DNA from: Bacillus methanolicus PB1
GTDB lineage: Bacteria; Bacillota; Bacilli; Bacillales; Cytobacillaceae
DNA length: 64,000 nt
Reading direction: 5' to 3'
Assembly (NCBI RefSeq): GCF_000262755.1
Contig: NZ_AFEU01000001.1
Location: 992,001-1,056,000 of the forward strand
The notes under the pieces: model-generated
Seen by the model: the letters and a program-made list of their open reading frames with translations, nothing else
Database searches by the model: none
What the model was told of the DNA's origin: nothing
In this document: positions 9,649-19,042 of the stretch, piece after piece
Position numbering within the stretch: the stretch's first letter is position 1
Layout: each line of letters opens with the position of its first letter
Translations under genes and position numbers: made by a program

Positions 9649-10032
9649 AATTCTCTCTCCTTTTCTTTAATTAGCTCCCTTTTATCTATTATTAATATCT
9701 TAAAAAAATTTTCCTTTAAATACAGAATATAATATATATAAGCTATATTCTACATTTTTGAAATGAACTTAAAAAAATTCAGGGAAAATAAATGTTTAAC
9801 AAAAGGCTTGAGTAGATGGGGCAGTAAATATGAGGCTATTATTTTTGGGATCTTGGGTTTCAATACCGAATTTTCACTTTTTCATTGTCCAGGCTAACAG
9901 TATGCTTCAATAGTAAATAGGTTTATAGGGAGAAAATGAAGGGAAAGAAGACTTATTGTGTTCACAATAAAATTTGTTGCATTTATTTCTGATTTCTTGC
10001 TAACTCAAAACTAGGAAAAATGACTTCGAAAT
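9649..10032. other. AT-rich intergenic region
   Basis: No gene or RNA recognised. A short open frame of 45 codons beginning at 9763 lacks a ribosome binding site and is not called. Confidence 0.3.
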
Positions 10033-10129
10033 GTTGTAAAACCTCATAGGTAAGATAAAAACTTGACTGTAGGGGAGCATCCTCAAACGGCACATCATAG
10101 TTTCAATTCCTAATGGTTAAGATAAAATT
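10033..10129. CRISPR. Degenerate CRISPR remnant: two decayed repeats and one spacer
   Basis: Repeat-like units at 10033-10062 and 10100-10129 flank a 37-bp spacer. The first keeps CCTCATAGGTAAGATAAAAAC intact but has several changes in its first ten bases. The second keeps GTTTCAATTCC and ends in a degraded AAGATAAAATT. Spacing and orientation match the pair at 8332-8426, so both are read as ends of one former array. Confidence 0.6.
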
Positions 10130-10346
10130 CAAAAAATAGTTACAATAACAGCATTTTAATAATTGTCAAAATTATTTTGACTTTATTTTACCTTAAAATA
10201 AAAATGTTATCAATTTCCTATTTTTCTTTGACTGAGTCAAGTTTTTGTGGGTATTTTTCTTTTTGTACAGAGAGCTTATTTCATGACTTTTTATGTATAC
10301 GATTTCTATTTACTTTATTTCCTGATTGCTAAGCGTTCTCGGTTTT

Positions 10347-11691
10347 TTAAAATCCTACCAGAGATTTCAATGCGTGATAAATAGGGGTTCCTGCTGATTG
10401 CTGTAAATATCTTAGGTTGTTCCGAGTTATTTCTTGCACTTGTTTCTTGTATTTTTCACTCAGTGTTTTTGCCTGTTGTTTCACATTTTTCTTTTCTTCT
10501 TCTTGATTCAGTGTTTCCCAGCGTCCCCAAAGTGTTTTAATAGACAATCCATCTTTGATCCCAATAAACACACTGACAAGGGCCATCAATCCTTTCTCAT
10601 TCCAACTTCTCCCGCCTTTGATTCGTTTTGCAAATACACTCATTGTGGATTCTGCACTTCCCATTGGTCGCATGCCTTCTGTATCGATCCCCTGATCTTT
10701 CAACCATTCACGGTAATCTCGAAGGGCTTTTTTATGCTTTGTGAGAAAATCAATTAATTCTTCGAGTTTTTCGTCGGCCTCTGGTCCAAGAGTTCCCACT
10801 GCACTCGTTAACTCGACAAGCAGTTTTTCCGGATCATATTGGCTTAATGCTTTTTGCATTTCACGATATCGTGGATGATCTTTACATATAGCACGTATTT
10901 CTTTTGCCACGTGAAAACGGTCTAGACATAAAAGCAATTTTCTCGAAAATGATCCTGGCAAGCCGTAATCCAACTTGCTCCATCCCCATTGATAATCAGC
11001 TTGGTTTGTGTCGCATCATAGTCATAGTTGGTTTCAAGAAATGCTTTAAACCCTTCCCAGAATGATTCTTTTCCCAGGTGAAGATAGTGACGTTTATGAA
11101 GAAGCTTGACACGCTTACCGTTCTTCTCCCAGCCTTCATGTACGGCTGCGATTTTAAGTTCTTTTCTTCGTTTCTTATCGCCTTGGCGCTTTGTGTATAG
11201 CCCATCCACTTCGATAAATAAAACACGCGGAGCCAGTTTCTTTTTCTTCACGTCTACCTCCGTTTGAAGTAGATGCTGGCGAAGAGCTTCATGACTCATA
11301 ACTTTATATCCAAGCAAAGATTCCAATTGTTTAACGGCATGCCGATAAGAAGGACCCGTAGCCGCGAGTTCTAAAGCCCACTCTTCCAACAATGGACTAA
11401 ATCCTTTGGCTCCATCAAATTGAAGATATCGATCAAGCAAACAAAGATAACGGTTTTCTAAACAATCGCGATAATAATTTCGTTTAATGATGATAGGACC
11501 AAACGAGGTATCGATCTGGACTTCCCGTTTATCTTTCAGCTGAAATCTCTTTTTATCCCGATGTTTCGCAATCATCAAATCAATGTCCTCCAAGATCTCT
11601 TTCATGATTTTCCAAATGTTTGTTGGAGGACGATAAATAATCTTTTCTCAATCTCTTTAATTGTGGGGCATTTTTCGATAGAATGTTCCAT
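10347..11691 (-). pseudogene. ISLre2/UPF0236 family transposase, frameshifted
   Basis: Three reading-frame pieces on the minus strand together give an ISLre2 transposase of roughly 440 residues. The first piece starts at the ATG at 11691 (MEHSIEKCPTIKEIEK) and stops at about 11604. The second (11605-10922) carries the catalytic-core region with VLFIEVDGLYTKRQ. The third (from about 10973 to 10347) resumes with LDRFHVAKEI. Breaks lie near 11605 and 10930. Each looks like a one-base indel, so the protein is not made whole and the element is probably immobile unless supplied with transposase. Confidence 0.85.
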
Positions 11692-11795
11692 GAGGGCTCC
11701 TCCTTTTTGTCTAGGTTCTTTTCAAACTCTACTGTACAAAAAGAGGGCCCTTTTTTCTTGTTTTTTGCTCAATCTACCGCGCTATCGCTTGGTGG

Positions 11796-11843
11796 CCTCT
11801 TCAATAGGTAAAGGATGTCCCCATCCTTCACCTATTGAAGAGG
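11796..11843. terminator. Long perfect-arm hairpin at the ISLre2 end
   Basis: CCTCTTCAATAGGT pairs with ACCTATTGAAGAGG, with inner AAGGATG/CATCCTT arms around a CCCC loop. There is no T tract on either side. It lies inside the 5' end of the element and may shield the transposase from read-through, or be part of the transposition end. Confidence 0.5.
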
Positions 11844-11995
11844 TTAATTTCTTTTACCCACAAACATTTTACTCATACCTGATATTACGTTAGCGAAAGA
11901 AATTGTATTTATCCAGTTGTATCACACGCAAGGCATCGTCACTTTGTGTGAAGTTAAAAGCAGTCCCTAGGCTGATAGTAAAATTTAAAACGTGT

Positions 11996-13024
11996 TTATT
12001 TGGCAATCCAATCCTTCAAATTGAAATCTTTTTTCGCAAATTCTTCTTCCACCAAAAACTTTTTTGTACCTTCAAGAAGTTTTATACCTTCTTCGGAAAG
12101 CGGATCTAATTTTAAATTATCTAGAGGCAATGAATCTTTCATTACTTCTACTGGATAACCAACTTGTTCAGATTGAAATTGATAAAACCCCTCCGGATTC
12201 TTTAACAAATCTTCTAATGCTTGCTTACGAACATCGTTCCATATTTTTGGGAGGTCTGGATATTTGGATAAGTAATCATCAGTAATTACGACAACGCTGC
12301 TACCCAGAAGTTCTGGGTGATCTTTAGCTTCATCAATAACAGGAAAACCTTTTGACTTTATAAGTGGACCAGAGTTTGTCGGGAAAGCATAGGCTGCAAT
12401 ATCTTTTCGTTCTAAAGCAGCTTCCGCGTCACTTGCCAACATATTTACAATTTTAACATCCTTATCCAATCCCTTTTCTTTTAGCAGCCCTATCAGGTAA
12501 CGATACATGTACGAACCTAACTGAGTAGCTACAGTCTTCCCTTTCAATTCTTCGACAGATTTCACTCCATTTTTAGGAGTAATCAACCATACATTGCTGT
12601 TGATTGAAGTCTGGCTAATCAACTTTGTTTTCAGTCCGTTCGATTTGCCAACAATCGCAGGGGTGTCTCCTAATATACCTATATCCAATTCTCCTGCTGC
12701 AATTGCTTCATTTAGCGGCGGACCATTAGGAAAAGCATGGAATTCAAATTTTTCTATACCCTTCTTTTTTAACTCCTGCTGCAGTAATTTCTTCTGAATC
12801 GCCCACCCCTCAACTCCTGTAGGGATATTATCTTTACTTGATCCAACGTATCCGATACGCAGAACCGACGAATCCGAACTGCCTTTTTGCGCAGAACTTT
12901 GCGCGGCGGTTGTTTGGGAATCGTTCGAACACCCTATGATTCCGATAAGAAAAAAAGTTAGAAACAATATTCCGGTTAGTCCTTTTAAGACTCGTTTCTT
13001 TTTGTGATTGCTGGTCATTTCCAT
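11996..13024 (-). CDS. ABC transporter substrate-binding lipoprotein (sulfonate/nitrate/taurine type)
   Basis: A 342-residue SsuA/TauA-like binding protein. Residues 1-31 form a lipoprotein signal ending in a GIIGC lipobox, so the mature protein is anchored outside the membrane. The NMT1/OpuAC-type fold follows, with RIGYVGSSKDNIPTGVEGWA near the N terminus, GELDIGILGDTPAIVG at about 108-123, and LKGKTVATQLGSYMYRYL at about 159-176. GGAGG lies 7 bases before the ATG at 13024. It is the last gene of the minus-strand block that also holds permease 15901, ATPase 15084 and the redox pair 13046/13387, so it most likely feeds that importer with an organosulfur anion. Confidence 0.88.
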   Translation of the reverse strand: MEMTSNHKKKRVLKGLTGILFLTFFLIGIIGCSNDSQTTAAQSSAQKGSSDSSVLRIGYVGSSKDNIPTGVEGWAIQKKLLQQELKKKGIEKFEFHAFPNGPPLNEAIAAGELDIGILGDTPAIVGKSNGLKTKLISQTSINSNVWLITPKNGVKSVEELKGKTVATQLGSYMYRYLIGLLKEKGLDKDVKIVNMLASDAEAALERKDIAAYAFPTNSGPLIKSKGFPVIDEAKDHPELLGSSVVVITDDYLSKYPDLPKIWNDVRKQALEDLLKNPEGFYQFQSEQVGYPVEVMKDSLPLDNLKLDPLSEEGIKLLEGTKKFLVEEEFAKKDFNLKDWIAK

Positions 13025-13045
13025 GAATTTTCCTCCTATGTCTTA

Positions 13046-13390
13046 TTAATGTCCCGGCATCTTGCTCATTAACTGGAACATTTTATAGGAAGCGTCAAAG
13101 GCTGCACCAGCAATTCTGCCTTTTCCCCAACCAATCTCTTTCCGATAGCTTCCCAAAATCCCACTCTTAATAAGCTCTTCCTCTTGTACTCTTACTTCTT
13201 TTTCGGCATTCGGAGATACATACATTGCATCCACTGGGCAATATACTTCGCACATATAGCAAGTTTGGCAGTCTTTCTTACGAGCAATGACCGGTACATT
13301 TCCTTTTTCCTGGTCAAACACACCTGTAGGGCACACTGAAACACATAAACCACAGCTAATGCATCTTGATTCACTAATTAATTCAATCAT
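13046..13390 (-). CDS. 4Fe-4S ferredoxin, small subunit partner of the flavoprotein
   Basis: A 114-residue protein with two Cys clusters typical of a 2x[4Fe-4S] ferredoxin: CISCGLCVSVCP at residues 11-22 and CQTCYMCEVYCP at about 41-52. The layout resembles the beta subunit of adenylylsulfate (APS) reductases. Its start overlaps the flavoprotein stop by 4 bases (ATGA-type overlap), so the two are translationally coupled and presumably form a complex in which the ferredoxin passes electrons to the FAD subunit. Cytosolic; no signal sequence. Confidence 0.9.
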   Translation of the reverse strand: MIELISESRCISCGLCVSVCPTGVFDQEKGNVPVIARKKDCQTCYMCEVYCPVDAMYVSPNAEKEVRVQEEELIKSGILGSYRKEIGWGKGRIAGAAFDASYKMFQLMSKMPGH

Positions 13391-15018
13391 CGTGTAATAA
13401 CCTCCTTATGTTTTAACGACGATTCTGGTTTAACCCAGATTTTATCCAGTCCCCCTGTAAGAATTCGATAATGCTGAGCGGGATCTTGTTCTTGATAATC
13501 CAAACGTTTATGCATACCTCGTGTCTCTTTGCGCTCCAAGGCCGAGGAATACATCCAACGAGCAGTAGCCGTCATAGCGGCAGCTTCCCTTGCTTTAACT
13601 ACATTGGCTTCATCTATCAAAATACCAGCCCGTATTTCTTTCCAAATCTGGTCAAGCCGCTGTAAAGAAGGCTGTAGCTTACTTTCAGTTCTAAATAGGT
13701 TAATATCGTATGGATTCACTTCTGCTTGTACGGCCTTTGTAATTTCATGGGAAACGGTTCCATATTGTGTATCTCTTTTGAAATTAGAAACAATCGGCGT
13801 GCTGGAAACTCCAACTACATTCCGTTTACTAGAATTTGCACCAAGCTTTAAGGCATATTCAGCTGCCGCTTCACCGGCCCATGAACCTGATGACATCGCC
13901 CAAGCTGCATTGTGACTACCTCCGCCTGTAAATCCGCCGCAGATGAATTCACGTGTGGCAGCATCTCCAGCTGCGTATAAACCAGGCACTTTAGTTGCAC
14001 AATTCTCGTTCACGAGATGAATGCCGCCCGTTCCACGTACTGTTCCTTCTAATCTCAAAGTAATGGGAAAGCGCTGTGTAAATGGATTAATGCCTGCACG
14101 GTCAAATGGAAGGAAGAAATTAGGTTGTGCTTTGCGCATCCATTTCTGCATCTCGTCATCAGCTTTATCGAGCCTTGCATACACTGGCTGTGTTTGTAAT
14201 GTTTTCGCAATCACGGATCGTCCTTTTTGAGATCCTGCTCCTTCAATTATCGAGCCATCCTCATAGTAAAAGGTAGCCCATGTATAAAACGCTGTTTTCG
14301 TAACAGAGGCAAAAGCTGGTGCAATAGCATAAGCATTTGAAAATTCCATTCCGGATAAGTTTGCCCCTGCTTCAGCAGCAAGCAAATAGCCATCACCTGT
14401 TAAAACGTTGCATCCCAACGCTTTACTAAGAAATGCACACCCACCAGTCGCAATAACGATAGCCCCCGACTTAACTGTCCATTGCTCACCTGTTGTGGTA
14501 AAAACCCCAGATGCTCCACCTACTCCATATTCATCCGCCAGAAGTTCCAAAGCCGGACTATGATCCCAGATTTTCACCCCAGCCTTTTTTACCTGTTTGC
14601 GCATCAAGCGCATATATTCGGGCCCCTGCAAACTATTACGATGTGGCTTTCCTTCATCATCTAGTGGAAAAGGATACTTCCATGCATCTAACTGATTGAT
14701 ATTGTCATAAGTTTTGTTTAGCACGGATGTCATCCATTTTCGATCAGCCAAGTACCCACCTAAAGCTTCCCTGCTTTTCATTGCAGCCTCCCGGTCCTCT
14801 GGAGTAGGGTTTACATACCAAACCCCAGTTCCGGATGGCGCTGTAGCACCGCTTGTTCCACAGTATCCCTTATCCACGAGAATGACCCTGGCTCCTTTTG
14901 AAGCCGCATTAATGGCAGCCCAAGCTCCTGCAGGGCCTCCACCGATAACGAGTACATCGGTTTCCAATTCTCTACCTTCGCTATTTTGCAAAGTTCCTCT
15001 TAAAAGCTGTTTCCCCAT
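13387..15018 (-). CDS. FAD-dependent oxidoreductase, APS reductase/fumarate reductase flavoprotein family
   Basis: A 543-residue FAD protein of the succinate dehydrogenase/fumarate reductase/APS reductase alpha family. The dinucleotide-binding site VLVIGGGPAGAWAA is at residues 22-35, the FAD-contact TSGATAPSGTGVW follows at about 55-67, GAIVIATGG at about 185-193, and the C-terminal FAD site GLYAAGDAATREF at about 345-357. It is paired with the ferredoxin 13046-13390. Dissimilatory sulfate reduction genes are absent and the pair sits in a sulfonate-type ABC operon, so I infer a redox step on an imported organosulfur compound. The substrate is unknown. Confidence 0.9.
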   Translation of the reverse strand: MGKQLLRGTLQNSEGRELETDVLVIGGGPAGAWAAINAASKGARVILVDKGYCGTSGATAPSGTGVWYVNPTPEDREAAMKSREALGGYLADRKWMTSVLNKTYDNINQLDAWKYPFPLDDEGKPHRNSLQGPEYMRLMRKQVKKAGVKIWDHSPALELLADEYGVGGASGVFTTTGEQWTVKSGAIVIATGGCAFLSKALGCNVLTGDGYLLAAEAGANLSGMEFSNAYAIAPAFASVTKTAFYTWATFYYEDGSIIEGAGSQKGRSVIAKTLQTQPVYARLDKADDEMQKWMRKAQPNFFLPFDRAGINPFTQRFPITLRLEGTVRGTGGIHLVNENCATKVPGLYAAGDAATREFICGGFTGGGSHNAAWAMSSGSWAGEAAAEYALKLGANSSKRNVVGVSSTPIVSNFKRDTQYGTVSHEITKAVQAEVNPYDINLFRTESKLQPSLQRLDQIWKEIRAGILIDEANVVKAREAAAMTATARWMYSSALERKETRGMHKRLDYQEQDPAQHYRILTGGLDKIWVKPESSLKHKEVITR

Positions 15019-15083
15019 AAATAACCTCCTTGAAAATTAGATTGATAAAGTACTCATCATGTAACCTTTTACAAAAATAATCT

Positions 15084-15860
15084 TTAAATGGAACGAGAAA
15101 TTTTAGGTTTTGAAAATTCTATTAAGTTAGACTCCTGCAATCCCATAACACGATCTAAAATCATCTTCTCTAAATAGGAGAAATGTGAGTCCTTTCTTCG
15201 TGGACGATTTAAAGTAATAGCAATATCCATTGTTACTTCACCATCTTCAATCAAGATAACGCGATCTGCTAAAGCAACAGCTTCACTAACATCATGGGTA
15301 ACAAGAATAGCTGTAAAACCCTGTTGAAGCCACAATCTTTCAATTAATTGTTGCATTTCAATTCTAGTAAGTGCATCCAGCGCTCCAAGCGGTTCATCGA
15401 GAAGTAATAGACGGGGTTCTCCGGCAAGTGCACGAGCCAAAGCAATCCGTTGGCGCTGTCCACCTGAGAGAACAATCGGCCATTCATTGCCGCGATTTTC
15501 GAGCCCCACTAGGGTTAAAGCAACTTGAGCTTCTATTTTAGAACGTGATCTAGTCCCAATCTGGACATTCGTAAGCACCTTCTTCCATGGTAGTAGCCTT
15601 GAATCCTGAAACATAAATCGGGCATCTGCATGAATACTTTCCACAACCTCTCCATCCGTAATTACTCGCCCTTTGCTGGCCGGTTCAAGTCCAGCGATAA
15701 GTCTTAACAGTGTACTTTTTCCGCACCCACTTCGTCCTACTATGGCTATAAACTCACCTGACTTGATAGAAAGATTAATCTCCTTCAATACCATGTTTTC
15801 TCCAAAAGATTTTTCAACTCTTTCTAATTCAAGTGCCATTCCTTTCTGTTTTCTTTTCAT
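15084..15860 (-). CDS. ABC transporter ATP-binding protein (SsuB/TauB type)
   Basis: The ATPase of a sulfonate/nitrate/taurine-type importer, about 258 residues. Walker A GRSGCGKS, signature LSGGQRQR, and Walker [13 protein letters not shown] are all intact, and the switch histidine lies in [10 protein letters not shown]. The start at 15860 (ATG) is preferred because GAGAG sits 8 bases upstream; a GTG three codons earlier has its purine tract too close. It lies between permease 15901-16689 and the flavoprotein gene, all in one direction, and should energise that permease. Confidence 0.92.
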   Translation of the reverse strand: MKRKQKGMALELERVEKSFGENMVLKEINLSIKSGEFIAIVGRSGCGKSTLLRLIAGLEPASKGRVITDGEVVESIHADARFMFQDSRLLPWKKVLTNVQIGTRSRSKIEAQVALTLVGLENRGNEWPIVLSGGQRQRIALARALAGEPRLLLLDEPLGALDALTRIEMQQLIERLWLQQGFTAILVTHDVSEAVALADRVILIEDGEVTMDIAITLNRPRRKDSHFSYLEKMILDRVMGLQESNLIEFSKPKISRSI

Positions 15861-15900
15861 AATGTTCACTCTCTCTTTCTTTTAAATTAAAATTCAAATA

Positions 15901-16689
15901 TTAATGATTGAGTGAAGGGTTGTAATTAGGGTGCCATTGCAACCATTTCTTTTCAAAAAATTTAGCCACTAAATCGGATAGCTTCCCAAGTAATGCATAT
16001 AGTAAGATGCTCAGTACAACGATATCCATATGCATAAATTCCCTGGCATTCATAGCCATGTAGCCAATTCCTGAATCCGCAGATATTGTCTCTGCTACAA
16101 TAAGAGACAACCACATAATGCCCAGTGCATATCGGATGCCTACCAGAATGGATGGTAACGCACCGGGCAGGATCACCGTTACAAATAGATGAAATGAATG
16201 AAGACCGTATATTTTCCCCATTTCGATAAGTCCTTTATCAACGGATCGGATGCCATGAAAGGTATTAATATATATTGGAAATGAGACACCCAGCGCAACA
16301 AGAAACAGTTTGGATGATTCTCCAATCCCAAACCACAAAATAACGAGTGGAATGAGGGCCAAGTGAGGTATGGTCCTGATCATTTGGATTGAACTATCAA
16401 ACAGTTTTTCTAAAATTCTAGAAAGTCCATTAATCATTCCAAATGCAAATCCAATACTACCTCCAATAACAAACCCGATAAAAGCTCTTCGTGCACTTAT
16501 TCCAACATTATCTAACAAAGTCCCATCCTCACTTAATTGGATAAATGCCTGCACGACTTCAAGCGGTGTGGGCAAAATATTTTGGGAGATCAAACCATTT
16601 TGCCCTAACAATTGCCACAAAAATATTACGATAATCGGAACAATCCATACTGACCACTGATGAGCGATTATGTTTCGTATTAATTTCAT
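15901..16689 (-). CDS. ABC transporter permease (SsuC/TauC type)
   Basis: A 262-residue inner-membrane permease with about six hydrophobic helices and the BPD-transp-1 coupling loop (EMGKIYGLHSFHLFVTVILPGALPSI, about residues 155-180) that docks to the ATPase. AAGGGGATG precedes the start. It forms an importer with ATPase 15084-15860 and binding protein 11996-13024. A stem-loop terminator at 16713-16763 separates it from the monooxygenase gene upstream. Confidence 0.92.
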   Translation of the reverse strand: MKLIRNIIAHQWSVWIVPIIVIFLWQLLGQNGLISQNILPTPLEVVQAFIQLSEDGTLLDNVGISARRAFIGFVIGGSIGFAFGMINGLSRILEKLFDSSIQMIRTIPHLALIPLVILWFGIGESSKLFLVALGVSFPIYINTFHGIRSVDKGLIEMGKIYGLHSFHLFVTVILPGALPSILVGIRYALGIMWLSLIVAETISADSGIGYMAMNAREFMHMDIVVLSILLYALLGKLSDLVAKFFEKKWLQWHPNYNPSLNH

Positions 16690-16712
16690 TTCATCATCCC
16701 CTTCTTAAAGTA

Positions 16713-16763
16713 AAAATGGAGACATCTCATCAATATCCTGTAAAAGGTGAGAAATCTCCATTT
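16713..16763 (-). terminator. Terminator or attenuator between monooxygenase and permease genes
   Basis: On the minus strand AAATGGAGA pairs with TCTCCATTTTT, with inner TCTCAC/GATGAGA pairing. It may end the first sulfur operon, or attenuate read-through into the second importer. Confidence 0.65.
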
Positions 16764-16841
16764 GCATGGTCGACTAGTATTCTAAAAATAAATTTGATAA
16801 TAAATCTTATCATTTTATAAAAAAGATAGTTTTATGTCAGA

Positions 16842-18191
16842 TTATGCTTTCTCTAAGGCTTTTGTAAATTGATTACCAGGTCTTTTTAATCCAAGATGGT
16901 CACGTAAAGTTTTTCCAGTATATTCTGTTCTAAACAGCCCTCTTCTTTGTAATTCCGGAATGACAAGATCAACAAAATCTTCAAGTCCACCCGGGAAATA
17001 TGGTGCCATAATATTAAATCCATCTGCCGCATCATTAATAAACCATTCTTCCAACTGATCAGCGATTTGTTCAGCTGTTCCCTTAATTGTACGGTGGCCT
17101 CTTGCGCCAGCAATTCGCAAACTAAGCTGCCTGATTGTTAATTTTTCTCTCTTAGCCAGGTCAAGAAGAAGTTGATAACGACTCTTTCCGCCGTTTATTT
17201 CATCGACATTTGGCAAATCAGGAAGCGGTCCATCAATAGGATAAGGTGATAAATCAATCCCAAGCAAACCGGATAAAAGCGATACCCCAAGTTCCGGAAG
17301 AACAAGTTCTTGTAAAAGTTGTTCCTTTTCCTTTGCTTCTTGCTCTGTTTTTCCTATGATAGGTAAAACGCCAGGCATAATCTTCAAATCTTCAGGAGAA
17401 CGGCCATAATCTTCTACTAAACTTTTTACTTCTTTATAAAAAGCCTGCGCTTCTTTTAATGTTTGCCAAGCGGTAAAAATAACATCAGCTGTTTCAGCAG
17501 CCAGTTGTTTGCCTGCCTCAGATGATCCTGCTTGAATAATAACCGGGTGACCTTGCGGAGGATTCGAAATATTTAATGGACCTTTTACTGAAAAAAATCT
17601 TTTCTGATGATTTAAAGTATGAACTTTCTTCTCATCGGCAAAAACCCCTGATTTCTTATCAATAATTAATGCATCTTTTTCCCAGCTGTCCCATAACCCT
17701 TTCACAACTTCCAAAAATTCTCTTGCTCTTTCATAACGGACAGCATGCTCTAAATGATTTTTTCTGTTAAAATTCAATGCTTCGCTTTCCAAATTGGAAG
17801 TTACGACATTCCAAGCGGCCCGGCCTCTACTTATGTGATCCAATGAAGCCACTTTGCGTGCAATATGAAAAGGTTCATTATAAGAAGTGGAGATGGTTGC
17901 CGCAAGGCCGATATGCTTTGTTACTGTTGAAAGTGCGGATAAAAGTGTCAGCGGTTCAAAGCAAATAGAAGCCTTATATTTTAGTGATACATCATCATCT
18001 TGTACTGAGAGAACATCAGCTAAAAACAGCATGTCAAACTTTCCCCGCTCAGCTGTTTGAGCAATATTTTTATAAAAATCAATATTCAAAATATCAGTGG
18101 CTCCTGCTTCAGGATGACGCCAAGCTGCTACATGATGACCTACACTCATAATAAAGGCCCCTAATTTCATATGACTTTTCCCATTGCTCAC
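16842..18191 (-). CDS. FMN-dependent LLM-class monooxygenase (NtaA/SnaA/DszA family)
   Basis: A 449-residue flavin monooxygenase of the nitrilotriacetate/DszA family: GAFIMSVGHHVAAWRHPEA at the N terminus, LDHISRGRAAWNVVTS at about 116-131, VIIQAGSSEAGKQLAA at about 222-237. These enzymes use FMNH2 from a separate reductase to oxidise C-N or C-S bonds. It lies 17 bases downstream of permease 18209-19039 in the same direction, so its substrate is probably what that transporter brings in. It is a paralogue of the CmoJ-like gene at 25630-26967 and could instead be a YxeK/ScmK-type enzyme; the two cannot be separated by eye. Confidence 0.9.
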   Translation of the reverse strand: MSNGKSHMKLGAFIMSVGHHVAAWRHPEAGATDILNIDFYKNIAQTAERGKFDMLFLADVLSVQDDDVSLKYKASICFEPLTLLSALSTVTKHIGLAATISTSYNEPFHIARKVASLDHISRGRAAWNVVTSNLESEALNFNRKNHLEHAVRYERAREFLEVVKGLWDSWEKDALIIDKKSGVFADEKKVHTLNHQKRFFSVKGPLNISNPPQGHPVIIQAGSSEAGKQLAAETADVIFTAWQTLKEAQAFYKEVKSLVEDYGRSPEDLKIMPGVLPIIGKTEQEAKEKEQLLQELVLPELGVSLLSGLLGIDLSPYPIDGPLPDLPNVDEINGGKSRYQLLLDLAKREKLTIRQLSLRIAGARGHRTIKGTAEQIADQLEEWFINDAADGFNIMAPYFPGGLEDFVDLVIPELQRRGLFRTEYTGKTLRDHLGLKRPGNQFTKALEKA

Positions 18192-18208
18192 TATTGATTC
18201 CTCCTATT

Positions 18209-19039
18209 CTATTCTTTTTGTGGTTTCCAATTCGAAAACTTTTTTTCTATCCTAATCAGCACAGCGTTGATTAGATAGCCAATAAATGAAATAGTAATTA
18301 TCCCGGCATACATGTTTGGAATTTGAAAACTGAATTGCGAATAGTTGATTAAAAAGCCAAGACCTGCTTTTGCTCCAATCATTTCAGCAGCGATGAGTAC
18401 AAGGATGGAAAGAGAAGCTGCCAATCGTAAGCCGATGAAAATAGAAGGAATAGCAGCCGGCAAAATAACTTTTTGAAATATTTTAAAAGGTGATAATCCA
18501 AGCGATTTAGCAGACTTAATTAACAGTGGGTCAACATTTCTTACCCCGCTAGTCGTATTTAATAAAATAGGCCATAAGCAACCATAAATAACAACTGCAA
18601 TTTTCGATGTTTCGCCGATACCCAAAATCAAGGTAAAAACAGGAAGCAAAGCTAGAGGAGCTGTATTTCTGAACACTTCTATAACAGGATTTAATAAATC
18701 GCCGGCTAATGTGTACCAACCAATCAACAATCCTACTGGAATGCCGATTAGTACAGCTAAAAAATAACCTGAAATAGAACGAACAAGGCTGGCGCTGATA
18801 TGACTTGTTAATTCTCCTGACAACATGAGCTGCCACCACGTTTGTAGCACCTCTGATAAGGGCGGCAAAAACACTCTATCCACCAACCCTGCACGAGGTA
18901 AAACTTCCCAAAAAACAAGGAACAATAACAGAAAGATGCTTTTTTTCATAGTTTTTTTCAGAAATGGCATAAACCATTTAATAGAATGACTTTTGCTGGG
19001 TCGTTTCTGAAGTGTACCTGTTAGTTCGATATTACTCAT
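18209..19039 (-). CDS. ABC transporter permease (sulfonate/nitrate/taurine type)
   Basis: A 276-residue permease with about six membrane helices after an N-terminal cytosolic stretch of 30 residues, and the coupling loop SAKSLGLSPFKIFQKVILPAA-like at about 178-198. It starts 3 bases after the ATPase stop and is followed by the FMN monooxygenase, giving the order binding protein, ATPase, permease, monooxygenase. Confidence 0.92.
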   Translation of the reverse strand: MSNIELTGTLQKRPSKSHSIKWFMPFLKKTMKKSIFLLLFLVFWEVLPRAGLVDRVFLPPLSEVLQTWWQLMLSGELTSHISASLVRSISGYFLAVLIGIPVGLLIGWYTLAGDLLNPVIEVFRNTAPLALLPVFTLILGIGETSKIAVVIYGCLWPILLNTTSGVRNVDPLLIKSAKSLGLSPFKIFQKVILPAAIPSIFIGLRLAASLSILVLIAAEMIGAKAGLGFLINYSQFSFQIPNMYAGIITISFIGYLINAVLIRIEKKFSNWKPQKE

Positions 19040-19042
19040 TGA

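Larger units (their letters stand above)
10244..11864 (-). mobile_element. Decayed ISLre2-family insertion sequence
   Basis: An element of about 1.6 kb carrying a broken ISLre2-type (UPF0236) transposase. Short outer inverted repeats TTTGTGGGTA (10244-10253) and TACCCACAAA (11855-11864) are the best candidates for its ends. No convincing target duplication was found, so the exact boundaries are provisional. Confidence 0.65.

Noticed and set aside
9763-9897. Forty-five-codon frame between the trans-sulfuration gene and the second CRISPR remnant
   Set aside because: No ribosome binding site and no recognisable sequence.
8332-10129. Active CRISPR-Cas locus
   Set aside because: Only four repeats in two decayed pairs remain, and no cas gene is seen on either strand.
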